From Halorussus salinisoli (GTDB lineage: Archaea > Halobacteriota > Halobacteria > Halobacteriales > Haladaptataceae), in assembly GCA_005239435.1 (NCBI GenBank), contig SZNP01000004.1:1-64000 (forward strand): DNA of 64,000 bases, written 5' to 3'. The translations under genes were made by a program, and so were the position numbers. Shown here piece after piece: positions 9,152-18,884 of this stretch. Each line of letters starts with the position of its first letter. The stretch's first letter is position 1. Under the pieces are notes generated by a model that did no database searches, was not told the DNA's origin, and worked only from the letters and a program-made list of their open reading frames with translations.

Positions 9152-10396
9152 TTAGTCCCGGTCAATCTGATCTGCAAGGTCAAGGATGCTGGCCGCTATC
9201 ACAGTCGCCGCATCAATTACTTGGTCCAGACAAACGTTCTCGTCAGGGCCATGCTGGTTTGACTCGGCATCGCCCGGACCGAAGTGGACGCATTCACAGC
9301 CGTACCCCCCGAACCATAGCGCGTCTGTCGGACCCATGACGCCCTCCATCGGCACGTCGCCGTTCAACCCCCGAATGGCGTTTTCCCTGACCGTCCGTGC
9401 CAGTATCCCTTCCGAGTCAGCGACGTACGCATCAATACGGTGAGTCTGTTTCGAGGAAATCGACAATCCATCGGGTAGTGAAAGATCCTCGATCGTATTC
9501 AGGAACTTCTCGTCCAGCCATTCGCTCTCAACGTTCGGCGGCACTCGTATGTCAATGGTTGTTTTACAGGTAGATGGGATAACATTTTCTTTGATACCCG
9601 CGTCAAGCATCGTTGGGATACACGTCGGTGGTGTCATGCCCGGGATCGACACGTTGACGGTAGAGAGCTTATCGTTCAACGACCGCACGGTCGGTAGTAA
9701 CGGTTCTAGACCGAAGATCGGATTTGCACCTTTCTGGGGATCTAACCCTGCGTGTGCAGACTTACCGCTTATCGTCACCTCGTACTGGAGGACGCCCGCC
9801 GTGGCATACCAGATACGGTCGACGTTCCCTTCAAGAATGGCGTACTCCGGCCGGAACTCGCCGGACTCTGCGAGATACTTCGCACCGGCAGTACTTCCCG
9901 TCTCCTCGTCTGCTGTGGCCGCCACTACCACGTTCAGTTTCGTCGGGAGCAAGTCCAATGCCTCCAGAGCCCGCACTGCCAAGGTGTAGGCAGCAATTCG
10001 GGCTTTGCAGTCCTTGGCTCCCCGCCCGTACAGCCGACCGTCAACGATCTCCGCGCCAAAGGGATCGCACTTCCATTCTTCGGCGTTCGCCGGGACAGTA
10101 TCGAAGTGAGCGATCAAACCCAGCGTGGGTCCGTGGTGCTTATCTGGCGTCGCCAAAACGTTCGGCCTGGGTTCCGGTAAACCAAGCGACTCCAGAAGGT
10201 CTCTTGGGGCGTCAACTGTCCGGTGTTCCCACCCGACAACCTCGTAGTGCTCTTCTAACACGGACCGGATTCGATCATACTCACCCGGCGGATTTACACT
10301 CGGCGTCTTGACCAATTTTGTGAGGAAGTCCACAGCCTCCCCGCGATTATCTTCAACGGATTGGGTTATCTCGGCCCACTTGTCAGACGATACCAT
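9152..10396 (-). CDS. M20-family metallopeptidase (ArgE/DapE/acylase-like)
   Basis: This 414-residue zinc-dependent M20 hydrolase has the metal and catalytic motifs in order: GLIAHFDTVP near residue 92 (His and catalytic Asp), GRGAKDCKA near 130 (bridging Asp), ADEETGSTAG near 162 (general-base Glu plus metal Glu), and a final metal His in NQHGPDENV near 385. The central lid domain starts with ISGKSAHAG. Such enzymes remove acyl groups or cleave small peptides (ArgE, DapE, aminoacylase, carboxypeptidase G2). It lies convergent to dppC and divergent from the DUF1028 gene, inside a peptide-transport locus, so cleavage of imported peptides or N-acyl amino acids is the likely job. The exact substrate is open. 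Confidence 0.88.
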   Translation of the reverse strand: MVSSDKWAEITQSVEDNRGEAVDFLTKLVKTPSVNPPGEYDRIRSVLEEHYEVVGWEHRTVDAPRDLLESLGLPEPRPNVLATPDKHHGPTLGLIAHFDTVPANAEEWKCDPFGAEIVDGRLYGRGAKDCKARIAAYTLAVRALEALDLLPTKLNVVVAATADEETGSTAGAKYLAESGEFRPEYAILEGNVDRIWYATAGVLQYEVTISGKSAHAGLDPQKGANPIFGLEPLLPTVRSLNDKLSTVNVSIPGMTPPTCIPTMLDAGIKENVIPSTCKTTIDIRVPPNVESEWLDEKFLNTIEDLSLPDGLSISSKQTHRIDAYVADSEGILARTVRENAIRGLNGDVPMEGVMGPTDALWFGGYGCECVHFGPGDAESNQHGPDENVCLDQVIDAATVIAASILDLADQIDRD

Positions 10397-10491
10397 AACG
10401 AAACCACGTCCGTAGGTACGTTAATTCTACCTCATAGAGGAGACGGACGGTTAGCGTAGCTTTATCCTTCTAGACGGTTACTCTCGGATGG

Positions 10492-11187
10492 ATGACCTTC
10501 AGCATTTGTGCGAGAGAATCGTATCTCGACGACGAGGAGCGAGAACAAATCCGGTACGGCGTAGCAGTCGTCACGCGGCTTCCACGAGTGGGCGCACTTT
10601 GTCCGTTCGCAAATCAGTCGGGAGCCGTCTCGACTCAAAGCAGGCTCAACGTTGAACTCGGACGCAAAGGCGTCGCGTATCTTGCCGACGGTCTCAGGGT
10701 CGGGGATGCATTGCCGGCGCTACTCAACGCCGATCCAAACGCCTCTCACCGGCAACTACACGGTGTAGACCAAGAGTCTGCGTTCGCTCATACTGGAGAA
10801 GACTGTGACGGATGGGCCGGGCATCTCGTCGGCGAGAACTACTCCATTGCTGGTAACCTGCTCCGCTCTGAAGCGGTCGTCAAGTCGATGGAGAAAGCGT
10901 ACGTTGATGGCGAGCGAGACGACGGATTCGCACAGCGATTACTCGCAGTTCTGCGCGCTGGTGAGGAGGTAGGTGGCGATGCTCGGGACGAACTCTCAAT
11001 CCAGAGTGGTGCGATTCTGATCCGGGACACAGAGGATTACCCGATTATGGAACCGGCGAGTCATGACGTCAGGATTGACGCGACCACTACGCCCGTTGAT
11101 GATTTGCAGGAGACGCTCGACGCTGTTATCACCGCCCACCAAGAGGCTCTCAAATCGTTGCGGGAGAAGTACGCCAGACTGGCGTGA
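10492..11187 (+). CDS. DUF1028 family protein (putative Ntn-hydrolase-like)
   Basis: The 231-residue product starts MTFSICARES, matching the invariant MTFSI.A start of DUF1028, whose members are thought to have an N-terminal-nucleophile-hydrolase-like fold. GVGA-type and STQSRLN segments near residues 30-60 and the GWAGHLVGENYSIAGNLL stretch near 105-122 also match the family. Function is unproven. DUF1028 genes are often seen beside peptidases and peptide ABC transporters, as here. It is divergent from the M20 gene, with a 95-bp shared promoter gap, and convergent with the amidohydrolase gene. No export signal is visible, so it is probably cytoplasmic. Confidence 0.8.
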   Translation: MTFSICARESYLDDEEREQIRYGVAVVTRLPRVGALCPFANQSGAVSTQSRLNVELGRKGVAYLADGLRVGDALPALLNADPNASHRQLHGVDQESAFAHTGEDCDGWAGHLVGENYSIAGNLLRSEAVVKSMEKAYVDGERDDGFAQRLLAVLRAGEEVGGDARDELSIQSGAILIRDTEDYPIMEPASHDVRIDATTTPVDDLQETLDAVITAHQEALKSLREKYARLA

Positions 11188-11206
11188 CTTCGGCCATACG
11201 TGGCGG

Positions 11207-12445
11207 CTACCCCAATTCGTCTTTCATGACTTCACCATCCTTCACGACGAGATGGATGTTTTGGGGGTCGGAGAGCAGTTCGGCGTCCTCAATCGGATCC
11301 CCCTTTACAGCGATGAAGTCCGCAATGTAGCCCTGTTCGATCCGCCCAACGTCGTCCAAACCGAGCATCGCCGCCGTCCGTTCGGTGCAGACCTCGATGG
11401 TGTCCTCGGGATCGAACCCTCCTTCCCGAATCATGAGTTCGAGTTCTCTCCCGTTATGGCCGTTCGGGAGAGCGGTTCCAGCGTCGGTCCCCATTGCGAA
11501 CGCGACGCCTCGTTCTCGCGCCCGTGGGAGCATTGACAGGTGATGGTCCAGGGCCCGGTCGGCGTTGTCGCGCATCCACTCCGGCCGCCTCTCGTCTTCG
11601 ACCAGTGCGAACATCGTGGCGTATGTCAGCGTTAGGTAAACTTCTGACTCGGCAATGCGATTCATCGACTCTTCGTCCATCCAGATGCCATGCTCGATAG
11701 ATCGGACGCCAGCGTCGAGACACGCCTGAATCCCCTCAGGGCAGTGTGCGTGGGCTGCGACAGGGACATCTCGGTTACGCGCCTCCTCGCTCGCTGCCGT
11801 CAGTTCTGTCGGGGTGAAATGAAGTTCGTGACCGCCGGACTCATCAGTTACGCCGTCCGTGGCCCACACCTTGATCACGTCGGCCCCCCATTTCAGTTGC
11901 GACCGTATCGCGCGACGTACTTCTAGCTGGCCGTCGACGACGCGACTTTTAGTTACGGACTGCTCTCTCATCTCGTCCGTTGCAATCCGTTCGGGGACTG
12001 TATCGCCGTGACCGCCGGTGGTGCTCAACCCTTGGCCCGCAGCGATAACTCTGGGACCCGATATATCCCCGGCATCGATTCGATCGCGGAGCTCGAAGAC
12101 AACCTCGTTGGGACCGCCTAAATCCCGTACCGTTGTCACGCCAGCGTGGAGCGTTCGACGTGCGTTCTCGACTGCTCGAATAGTCGATCCCGCGATGGAT
12201 TCCTCGAAAGGGCCGCGTGGGGGGACAACATCAACGCCGGTTCCGGTGAGATGGACGTGACCGTCGACCAGGCCGGGGAGAATGCTATACCCGTCGAGGT
12301 TGACCTCCTCGTCTACGGTCGACGGTATCGTAATCTCACCAGCCGTTCCCGCGTCCAATATCCGTCCCCCCTCATGGATTACCATGCCCGGTTCGATCGT
12401 TCTATCGGGGGTTAACACCCTGTCAGCGGTTACTACACGCTTCAT
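11207..12445 (-). CDS. Amidohydrolase, imidazolonepropionase/Xaa-Pro dipeptidase-like
   Basis: This 412-residue metal-dependent hydrolase has GLVDGHVHLTG near residue 58 (the first two metal His), the WGADVIKVWATDG segment near 180 with a Lys in the place of the carboxylated metal-bridging residue, VAAHAHCPEG near 215, SIEHGIWMDE near 238 and FAMGTDAGT near 305 (final Asp). This motif set is the imidazolonepropionase-like/prolidase clade, in which characterised members cleave Xaa-Pro dipeptides or N-acyl amino-acid amides. I use the ATG at 12445 (MKRVVTADRVL); the 31 upstream in-frame codons do not look like family sequence. Its position between the Dpp permease and Dpp ATPase genes supports peptide-related hydrolysis. 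Confidence 0.85.
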   Translation of the reverse strand: MKRVVTADRVLTPDRTIEPGMVIHEGGRILDAGTAGEITIPSTVDEEVNLDGYSILPGLVDGHVHLTGTGVDVVPPRGPFEESIAGSTIRAVENARRTLHAGVTTVRDLGGPNEVVFELRDRIDAGDISGPRVIAAGQGLSTTGGHGDTVPERIATDEMREQSVTKSRVVDGQLEVRRAIRSQLKWGADVIKVWATDGVTDESGGHELHFTPTELTAASEEARNRDVPVAAHAHCPEGIQACLDAGVRSIEHGIWMDEESMNRIAESEVYLTLTYATMFALVEDERRPEWMRDNADRALDHHLSMLPRARERGVAFAMGTDAGTALPNGHNGRELELMIREGGFDPEDTIEVCTERTAAMLGLDDVGRIEQGYIADFIAVKGDPIEDAELLSDPQNIHLVVKDGEVMKDELG

Positions 12446-12796
12446 TCGTAACTGTGGAAGCGACGCCGATATACATGGGTCTACCGGTGATGCCACTTGG
12501 TTATGAACGTTCGCGATGAGGAATCGCCTCCTAGGCACTACCCTCGTATTTACCTTTGTGTCGCGTCCTTCGGGAATCCACCATTGTATCTTGGATTACA
12601 GTATCTTATCCGCGTGTAGGTGAGCGTGCCTCGTTCAGAAGATTCACAGTTCCACTAGCGGGCACATTGAACGACCGACCCCAACCGTCGGAACCTTTAA
12701 TTCTACGTAACAAGTTTTTCGTATTGACCAACGTGATTTCATCCTATATAGCCGAACTAATGGTTTGGAAAAGTATCCAGGGGGTGACCATCCGGA
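12446..12796. other. Intergenic region between amidohydrolase and dppDF genes
   Basis: These 351 bases separate divergent genes and show no convincing reading frame. A/T-rich tracts near 12697-12725 (TTTAATTCTACGTAACAAGT) and 12745-12755 are candidates for the promoter of the ATPase gene. GGGGTGA at 12780-12786 could be its ribosome-binding site. Confidence 0.5.
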
Positions 12797-14899
12797 ATGT
12801 CGTCCAAGAATTCTAGCACCCTGTTGGAAATTTCCGGGCTGACGACGGAGTTCCCGACGGAAGACGGGGTGATAACCGCAGTTGATGGCGTCGATCTCTC
12901 CATCGAGACCGGCGAGATACTAGGACTTGTCGGTGAAAGCGGTGCAGGAAAAAGCGTCACTGCTCACTCGATCCTCCAACTCATCGAGTCTCCGGGCCGA
13001 ATTACGGAGGGAACGATCGAGTTCAAGGGCGTCGACCTGCGGACAAAGTCGAAAGCAGAACTCCGGAAGATCCGGGGCGGTGAAATCTCGATGATTTTCC
13101 AGGATCCGTTGACGTCGCTGAATCCGGTATACACCGTCGGGAGTCAGATACAAGAAGCGATAGAGCTCCACCAGAACGTGTCGGAGCGGGAAGCGCGGAC
13201 TATCGCGATCGACATGCTAGCAGAAGTCGGGATATCCGACCCCGAAACCAGGGTAGATAGCTATCCCCACGAACTTAGCGGGGGAATGCTTCAGCGGGCC
13301 ATGATCGCGATGGCGCTTTCCTGCGAACCGGATCTTTTGATCGCCGACGAGCCGACGACGGCGCTGGACGTAACAATAGAAGCACAGATCCTCGACATCC
13401 TGGACCGGATTTCTGAGTCGTTCGACACGAGCGTCCTCCTGATCACCCACGACCTCGGCGTTGTCGCCGAAGTGTGTGATACCGTTGGAGTCATGTATGC
13501 AGGCCAGCTCGTAGAGAAGGGTCCTGTGTCCGAAATTTTCAAAAATCCGCGTCACCCATACACACAGGGATTACTAGCTAGCATCCCCTCGATTACTGGT
13601 GACCGGTCGTCGAAAATGACGACAATTTACGGGTCGGTCCCTAATCCACGCTCGTTCCCGCGAGGATGTCGGTTTCACCCCCGCTGTCCCTACGCTATCG
13701 AGGAATGCAAGAGCGGGAAAATTCCTATGGAAGACATCGATAGCGGGCACCAAAGCCGGTGCATCCGCTGGCGGGAGATAAACACTGAGTGGCCGGAAGA
13801 GACGACCGCCGAGCTAACTCGAGGCATCTCAGGTGACGAATCGGTAATTAAAGTCGACGACCTTCAAAAGTGGTTCCCGGTAGAGGACTCGATCATCGAC
13901 CGGATTGAGTTCGACGGCTCTCGCAATGGGTTTCCGATTGGACTCAAGCGGGAATACGTCAAGGCCGTTGACGGAATCTCGTTCGAGATTCAAGCGGGGG
14001 AGACGCTTGGTCTGGTAGGCGAGAGCGGTTGTGGGAAGTCCACTACAGCGAAGACCCTCATTGGACTCCTGAAGGCCAATGATGGTGATATCTTCGTCCG
14101 TACCCACGACGGCGAGCGACAGAACATTACTGAACTATCTAAATCCGAGCTCAGATCGATCCGCAGGGAAGTCCAGTTCATCTTTCAGGACCCGAACAGT
14201 AGCCTGAATCCCCGGAAGACCGTCGGAAAACTCATTGGCCGGCCGATGGAATTGCACGGGATAGCCTCGGGAACCGAGAAGGTAGAACGGATAGAAGAGT
14301 TGCTCGAAACTGTTGGACTTGAACCGGAAGACAGGACCAAGTATCCACACGAGTTCAGTGGTGGACAGCAACAACGGATCGGTATTGCCCGCGCGCTGGC
14401 CGTCGAACCCGAGGTCATGATCGCCGATGAGCCGACGAGCGCGCTAGACGTGAGCATCCAGGCACAGATAATCAACCTGATTATGGATATCCAACAGGAA
14501 ATGGATTTTACCATCCTATTTATCGCCCATGATTTGAGTGTGGTGAGGCATATCTGCAACCGGATCGCCGTCATGTATCTTGGCCACATCATGGAGATCG
14601 GTTCCGTCGAAGACGTGTTCTCCCCGCCATACCATCCGTACACAGCCGCGTTGCTCTCATCTATTCCCATCCCGGATCCCGACGTGGAACGCGAGCGGAT
14701 TCGTCTGGAGGGTTCCGTCCCCTCACCGATAGATCCCCCCAGTGGCTGCCCGTTTCATACTCGCTGCCCTCGATACATCGAAGGGGAGTGTGACACCGAA
14801 TTCCCGCCAACCCAGCAGCTCACAGACGGCTCACATGTTACTTGTGTCCTTTCCGAGGAAGAGCTTCCGGCATCTACCGTTCTCGACGACCGGGGCTAG
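12797..14899 (+). CDS. Fused dipeptide ABC transporter ATPases (DppD-DppF)
   Basis: This 700-residue protein consists of two complete ABC ATPase domains. The first half (about residues 10-335) has Walker A GESGAGKS, signature LSGGM, Walker [13 protein letters not shown], and the oligopeptide-transporter tail with cysteines ([14 protein letters not shown]). The second half (about 350-700) has [27 protein letters not shown] and a second cysteine tail ([10 protein letters not shown]). In bacteria these are usually separate DppD and DppF subunits; a fused form is recognised in haloarchaea. The cysteine tails probably hold an iron-sulfur cluster, as in related ATPases. It energises the DppBC channel encoded at 7272-9121. 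Codon use matches that operon. Confidence 0.92.
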   Translation: MSSKNSSTLLEISGLTTEFPTEDGVITAVDGVDLSIETGEILGLVGESGAGKSVTAHSILQLIESPGRITEGTIEFKGVDLRTKSKAELRKIRGGEISMIFQDPLTSLNPVYTVGSQIQEAIELHQNVSEREARTIAIDMLAEVGISDPETRVDSYPHELSGGMLQRAMIAMALSCEPDLLIADEPTTALDVTIEAQILDILDRISESFDTSVLLITHDLGVVAEVCDTVGVMYAGQLVEKGPVSEIFKNPRHPYTQGLLASIPSITGDRSSKMTTIYGSVPNPRSFPRGCRFHPRCPYAIEECKSGKIPMEDIDSGHQSRCIRWREINTEWPEETTAELTRGISGDESVIKVDDLQKWFPVEDSIIDRIEFDGSRNGFPIGLKREYVKAVDGISFEIQAGETLGLVGESGCGKSTTAKTLIGLLKANDGDIFVRTHDGERQNITELSKSELRSIRREVQFIFQDPNSSLNPRKTVGKLIGRPMELHGIASGTEKVERIEELLETVGLEPEDRTKYPHEFSGGQQQRIGIARALAVEPEVMIADEPTSALDVSIQAQIINLIMDIQQEMDFTILFIAHDLSVVRHICNRIAVMYLGHIMEIGSVEDVFSPPYHPYTAALLSSIPIPDPDVERERIRLEGSVPSPIDPPSGCPFHTRCPRYIEGECDTEFPPTQQLTDGSHVTCVLSEEELPASTVLDDRG

Positions 14900-15248
14900 A
14901 TAACTGGTTGTCTTTCGCCATTCCAAGACTTCAAGAGCACTTCGGGCCCATCAATTCTTAACACTTCTAAATACTGCTATTTCCTCCTGATATAGATACA
15001 TTTCTCTAGGAGAGTAACTGAATGCACAGGTTACAGAGCTCCTCGCCGAGGCATCAACCCGCACCAGGCCAACGATTGGGAGACCGTCCACCCCACGAGC
15101 CCGAAATCAGAGTCACTACCCCATTTCTTCAGCAGTCGCCCCTCATGACCCGTCGAACACCGTCGACACCGCGATATTAGTTACCGGTTTAACTCTCCAG
15201 AGAAGCCCGTAATGAACGGGCGATCTGGCCCAGAAGTGGTGCTCAGGT

Positions 15249-15565
15249 TTATAGGGCGTTTGTAATCTCGGCAGCTTGCGTCAGACCATCGAACTTCGAC
15301 ACCATATTGCCATCGTCATCAAGGTCAATCGTTGAGGGAGAGACCGGACACCGTATTTGTTTGCCTCCCCTACTTTCTCGGTCGCATTGATTTTCTCGAA
15401 CTTAACGTCCGACCGGGCAGCAACTATCTCTTGGAGGATTTCTTTCTGCTGAGGACACTGTCCACATGACGGTATGGAAACTGGATTAGCCGAGTCATTG
15501 TTGGCATCTCTCAGTCGATGAACAAGCTCGCTACTCCAATCGTTCTCTTTGTCGCACCTATACCG
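15249..15565 (-). pseudogene. Thioredoxin/glutaredoxin-like protein, frameshifted
   Basis: On the minus strand a reading frame open from about 15565 gives a short acidic region, then SIPSCGQCPQQKEILQEIVA (a Cys-x2-Cys thioredoxin-fold active site), then a helix and FEKINATEKVGEANKYGVRSLP. At about 15340 the frame must shift by one base; the next frame continues STIDLDDDGNMVSKFDGL to a TAA at 15249. The cis-proline region (RSLPS) falls exactly at the shift, so one base has been lost or gained there. No ATG starts the frame. This is a decayed relative of small haloarchaeal thioredoxin-like proteins. The flanking 350 bp on either side hold nothing else I recognise. Confidence 0.55.
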
Positions 15566-15795
15566 TTAATTGCCTGTTTAGACGCGACCCCCGGGGTCGC
15601 GCGTAGATGTATGCAGCTCCCGCGATGTATGCACGATATCGGATGCACCGCACCCCGCGATGTGCATAGAATGACCCCGTTCTCTCAGTTCGTCACGATG
15701 GATCGGCTCGGTCTGCAGGGAGGGTACTTAAAGAGCGACCCCTCCAGTACCCGCAGTACAACGCTCTAGGACTCCCAGTGCATACATCGGTTCAT

Positions 15796-16059
15796 ATGGC
15801 CACCAAACGAACCACGCTCTGACTGAGCGACGAGCGGAAGCGGCCCATCGAACAAGCCGAGCAGATTGTCGCTGCCGATCCCCACGATGACCCACCGACC
15901 AGTGACGTCATCGACGCCGCGGTGATCCATCTCATCGAAAGTCAGGAGAACATCGATGCTGTCCGAAGTGAGTATCCGCCGAACGTCATTCAGGACATCG
16001 CCAACACCTCTGTCATCGGACTTCGCTACCGAACCAGTGTCGAGAGCACGTGGCGATAG
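15796..16059 (+). pseudogene. DUF7386-like protein with stop at codon 9
   Basis: Starting at the ATG at 15796, the frame reads MATKRTTL, then TGA (15820-15822), then LSDERKRPIEQAEQIVAADP and on to VIGLRYRTSVESTWR with a TAG at 16057. The 88-codon layout matches a haloarchaeal family of short proteins (DUF7386 as I recall it), in which codon 9 is normally Arg. A single C-to-T change (CGA to TGA) would explain the stop. The rest is intact, including SDVIDAAVIHLIES, a ribbon-helix-helix-like segment. It could be a recent loss, or translation could restart further in. The role is probably DNA-binding regulation, but that is inference. Confidence 0.55.
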
Positions 16060-16261
16060 ATTATGCCGGTTCTGCTGAATCATTCAGAGCGAGTAGCAGT
16101 CACGCTGGCCAGTGGGTCCGTCCCCGAAAACGGGCGCCGCCGTTCGAACGTCGTGCTTGAACACCCACGGTAGGCGGTGGACCACTCGCTGTGTCCCGCA
16201 GCGCCTCAAGCGCCGAGCCCACGCCCGAGCGTTCTTTGTACTGGCGCGCGCTCTGTGTCGC

Positions 16262-16498
16262 ATGCACCTTACGCTCGATCACGTGCCGTTTGCGTGGCAC
16301 GACCTCGACGAGATCACCGCCGAGTTCGACCGCCTCGGTCTGACCCCGGACTACGGCGGTGTCCACGACAAGGGTGTCACTCATATGGCCGTCCTGGGGT
16401 TCGACGACCAGTCGTACGTCGAACAGGCCGAGGGCACCAGCCGGGACCGGATCTATCGCCCGGTGTCAGGAACGTTTGACCGAATTGAGGGGGAGTAG
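16262..16498 (+). pseudogene. Glyoxalase-like (VOC) domain protein, truncated
   Basis: The 78 codons from the ATG at 16262 read MHLTLDHVPFAWHDLDEITA, then GLTPDYGGVHDKGVTHMAVLGF, then a short diverging tail. The opening is the first beta-alpha-beta unit of glyoxalase_3-type VOC proteins, with metal-site His residues in LDHV and THMA. Full-length members run beyond 200 residues, so two thirds of the protein is missing and the last 25 residues look unrelated. It is probably a deletion product next to the oxidoreductase gene. It could be translated but is unlikely to be an active enzyme. Confidence 0.5.
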
Positions 16499-16527
16499 CG
16501 TCCTCTGGCGTTTTCCTTTAGTTATCC

Positions 16528-17748
16528 TCAGCAGTTGGTGGCGTCGGTGTACCCATCGAACCGTGAAATGGAGACGTCGTCATAGAACTCGGTCGGATCA
16601 CCCGCAACGAGTTGTCGAGCGACAATTGAGCCCACAGCGGGCGCCAATTGAATACCGCTCATGGTGACCGCCACGGACAGCCCCTCGAGAGGGGTCCAGC
16701 CCACGATCGGATTGCCGTCCGGTGTACTCGTCCCGACACCTACCCATTCGTCCACGAGTTCTGCATCGTGGAGTTGTGGCACCAACCGCTCGGCCCACTC
16801 AAGTGCCGTCCGGCGAACCGCATCGGGAGCGGTGTCACCGACCGTCTCGGGGTCGTACCTGGTGGCCCCGTCATTCTCGCCCGGCGTGTACGTGACGAGG
16901 ACCACGTCGTCCCGCTTCCGGTGGAGGCCGACGGACGACTCGTGGGATTTGATGGCGGGCAGCGTGTACGGGAACGGGCGGTCGAGTTCCAGGGCAAACA
17001 CTGGCGACAGCACGTGTTCGACGGGGAGGTCCAGTCCAACGGTCTCGGCCAACTGGGCGTTCCACGGGCCGGCGGCACAAACTACTTCGTCGGCGTCAAC
17101 GGTGTCGGTCTCATCCGTTGTGACGCCCGTCACGCGGTCGCCGTTGGTTCGGATATCCGTGACCGTGGTGTTCGTCTCGAACGTCACGCCATTTTCTTTA
17201 GCACGCTCAATGAACTCGAAGGCCAAGTCCCGCGGCCCGAGCGTTCGGCTGTCACCCTGGATGTAGCCATACCGGGGGCGATACAGCGCCCCGTCGACGA
17301 TGTCTGTGTTGAGGGGCGGGATGAGAAGCGATTTCCGCACTTCGTCGCCCGGAATGTACTCCATAAGACCATCTCCGAATATCCCAGGACTGGACCTGAC
17401 CGACTCACAGGCCACCGCTTGCTCGGACTCGTCAGCAGCGAGTCGTTCAAGCGTCGTTGCACCACTTGGGGAGGTCGCCACTCTGAGTCGGCCCGCCTGC
17501 CGGTATCGGGGAGAGGCCGCTGGCTCAGCGAAGAACTCATTGTAGAGGCGGAACCCGTAGTGTTTCAATCGAGAATGTGGGTCAGGACCGCCGATCCCGA
17601 TCATCGCAGTCGACTTGGACGTCGTCTCTGAGGCCAGGTCAGTGCGCTCGTAAACAGTGATCGGATCGTCAGTCCGTTCGCTCAGGTGATAGGCGACGCT
17701 CGCGCCAACGATTCCACCGCCGACAATGACGTATCTTGGTGTAGGCAT
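16528..17748 (-). CDS. FAD-dependent amine oxidoreductase (DAO family)
   Basis: This 406-residue protein is of the D-amino-acid oxidase/glycine oxidase/sarcosine oxidase fold. The FAD-binding GGGIVGASVAYHLSERT is at residues 8-24, an AAGPWN motif is near 230, and the C-terminal second flavin motif TPDGNPIVGW is near 350. I take the ATG at 17748 (MPTPRYVIVGG); the longer in-frame start at 17817 adds unrelated residues. The enzyme would oxidise a secondary or primary amine to imine plus hydrogen peroxide or a reduced acceptor. It is isolated among broken genes, so its pathway partners are not visible. Substrate unknown. Confidence 0.85.
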   Translation of the reverse strand: MPTPRYVIVGGGIVGASVAYHLSERTDDPITVYERTDLASETTSKSTAMIGIGGPDPHSRLKHYGFRLYNEFFAEPAASPRYRQAGRLRVATSPSGATTLERLAADESEQAVACESVRSSPGIFGDGLMEYIPGDEVRKSLLIPPLNTDIVDGALYRPRYGYIQGDSRTLGPRDLAFEFIERAKENGVTFETNTTVTDIRTNGDRVTGVTTDETDTVDADEVVCAAGPWNAQLAETVGLDLPVEHVLSPVFALELDRPFPYTLPAIKSHESSVGLHRKRDDVVLVTYTPGENDGATRYDPETVGDTAPDAVRRTALEWAERLVPQLHDAELVDEWVGVGTSTPDGNPIVGWTPLEGLSVAVTMSGIQLAPAVGSIVARQLVAGDPTEFYDDVSISRFDGYTDATNC

Positions 17749-17892
17749 CCTCGTATTGAGTTGTGGAGCGATAGTTCGCTCCTCGGCCGGAAAAACACTC
17801 GCCCATTCTGTTGGCACATCAACAATAGTGCCGTTGTCGAATGGAGAGGCATTCTTCGGTCACACGGTCCGGGAGCCAGCAACTATTACTGT

Positions 17893-18384
17893 TCAGTATC
17901 TACAGGTGGCTATGTGTGGTCGGACCTCGCTGTTTGTCTCGCAGTCGGTCCTCGAAGAACAGTTCGACGCGACAGCGGTCAGCACGTATTCACGGTCGCC
18001 CTCTGTCCGGTTGCGATGAGCAATTAGACATGCGTTCGCTATCCCTTTGAAAATCCCCTTGCAGTTCTTGTGACTCGTCCCCTCGTATCCGTACTCTAAG
18101 GCGGTTTTGGCGCTATCGATGCGACCGTCTGACTCGTCGATGATGAAGGGCGGTGCATCGTCCCAGCTCTCGAGCACGTCTCTGGTCTCTTCAGTGAACG
18201 CGTTGTCGCGTGCCAGCGGCTGTTCAACGTACGTCAACTGAGCGAAGAGGTCGGAGAGGCGAGGGTCCAAGGCATGTGACTCCCATTGGCGCTTGAACTC
18301 GCGAGCGGACTCTCTGACTCGGAATGTGGGCATCTCCAATGATGACTCCTCACGTAACGGCAGCCAAGTATCCATTGCAGACAT
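17893..18384 (-). pseudogene. Mandelate racemase/enolase-superfamily fragment
   Basis: The readable part (about 140 codons from the ATG at 18384) contains LTYVEQPLARD and FIIDESDGRID, the Glu and Asp-Glu metal-ligand signatures of the MR/MLE enolase superfamily barrel. GTSHKNCKGIFKG follows, with a Lys in the region of a general base. Full enzymes exceed 350 residues and have an N-terminal capping domain. That domain is missing here, and after REYVLTAVASN the sequence leaves the family pattern and ends. An IS630-type remnant begins 70 bp upstream (18456), which suggests the gene was cut by transposition or rearrangement. Unlikely to be functional. Confidence 0.55.
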
Positions 18385-18455
18385 CCGACCTAGACGTGCT
18401 TTTAAACATAAATAGTTGGAGAAGAACAGGTTGCTACTCAAAACCGCGGCAGTCG

Positions 18456-18884
18456 TTAGGCAGACTCGGTCTCGAACGCGCGACGGAGTCGCCGGATGTG
18501 GCCATACGAGTATGTCACACCGTACTGTTCCTCGATATGATCACGTATGAGCTCCGTTGTCCATGCCGCAGCGTCAAACCCAAATGCGGCTGGTGACTGG
18601 ACTAACTCGGCTTGAAGTTGCTCCCTTTCGTCGGGCGTCAAGGCTGACGGTCGTCCCGGCCGATCGTCATCCTTGATGGCCTCGTCGATCGACAGCTCCT
18701 CGAAGCGGTCGAGCCAGTAATACACGGTCGACCGTGGAATATCGTACCGCTCACTTAATGTGTCCACAGTGACGCCGTCTTTATACGCGAGCGCGATCAT
18801 CAGCCGTTTTGCGGCTTTCCCGGTCGAGACGCGTTCGACCGCCGCGTGCAGATCGTCAACCGCTACATTGGAGAGTTTGGCCAT
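18456..18884 (-). CDS. IS630-type transposase N-terminal HTH protein
   Basis: The 142-residue product from the ATG at 18884 (MAKLSNVAVDD) has two helix-turn-helix regions: KRLMIALAYKDGVTVDTLSE with RSTVYYWLDRF, and a second winged unit after the RPGRPSALTPDE linker. This is the paired-like DNA-binding half of haloarchaeal IS630/Tc1-mariner transposases. The DDE catalytic half should follow downstream, but a stop comes at 18456 and the next sequence is the enolase fragment. So this is either the first orf of a two-orf element or a remnant. I found no clear terminal inverted repeats by eye. Confidence 0.65.
   Translation of the reverse strand: MAKLSNVAVDDLHAAVERVSTGKAAKRLMIALAYKDGVTVDTLSERYDIPRSTVYYWLDRFEELSIDEAIKDDDRPGRPSALTPDEREQLQAELVQSPAAFGFDAAAWTTELIRDHIEEQYGVTYSYGHIRRLRRAFETESA

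Noticed and set aside
15820..15822. In-frame TGA codons at 15820, 21149, 21721 and 44762 as possible recoding (selenocysteine or similar)
   Set aside because: The expected residues at these sites appear to be Arg, Gly, Trp and an unconserved position, not Cys, and each change is one base from a normal codon. The 21074 gene also has a frameshift. Ordinary nonsense mutation or sequence error explains them better.
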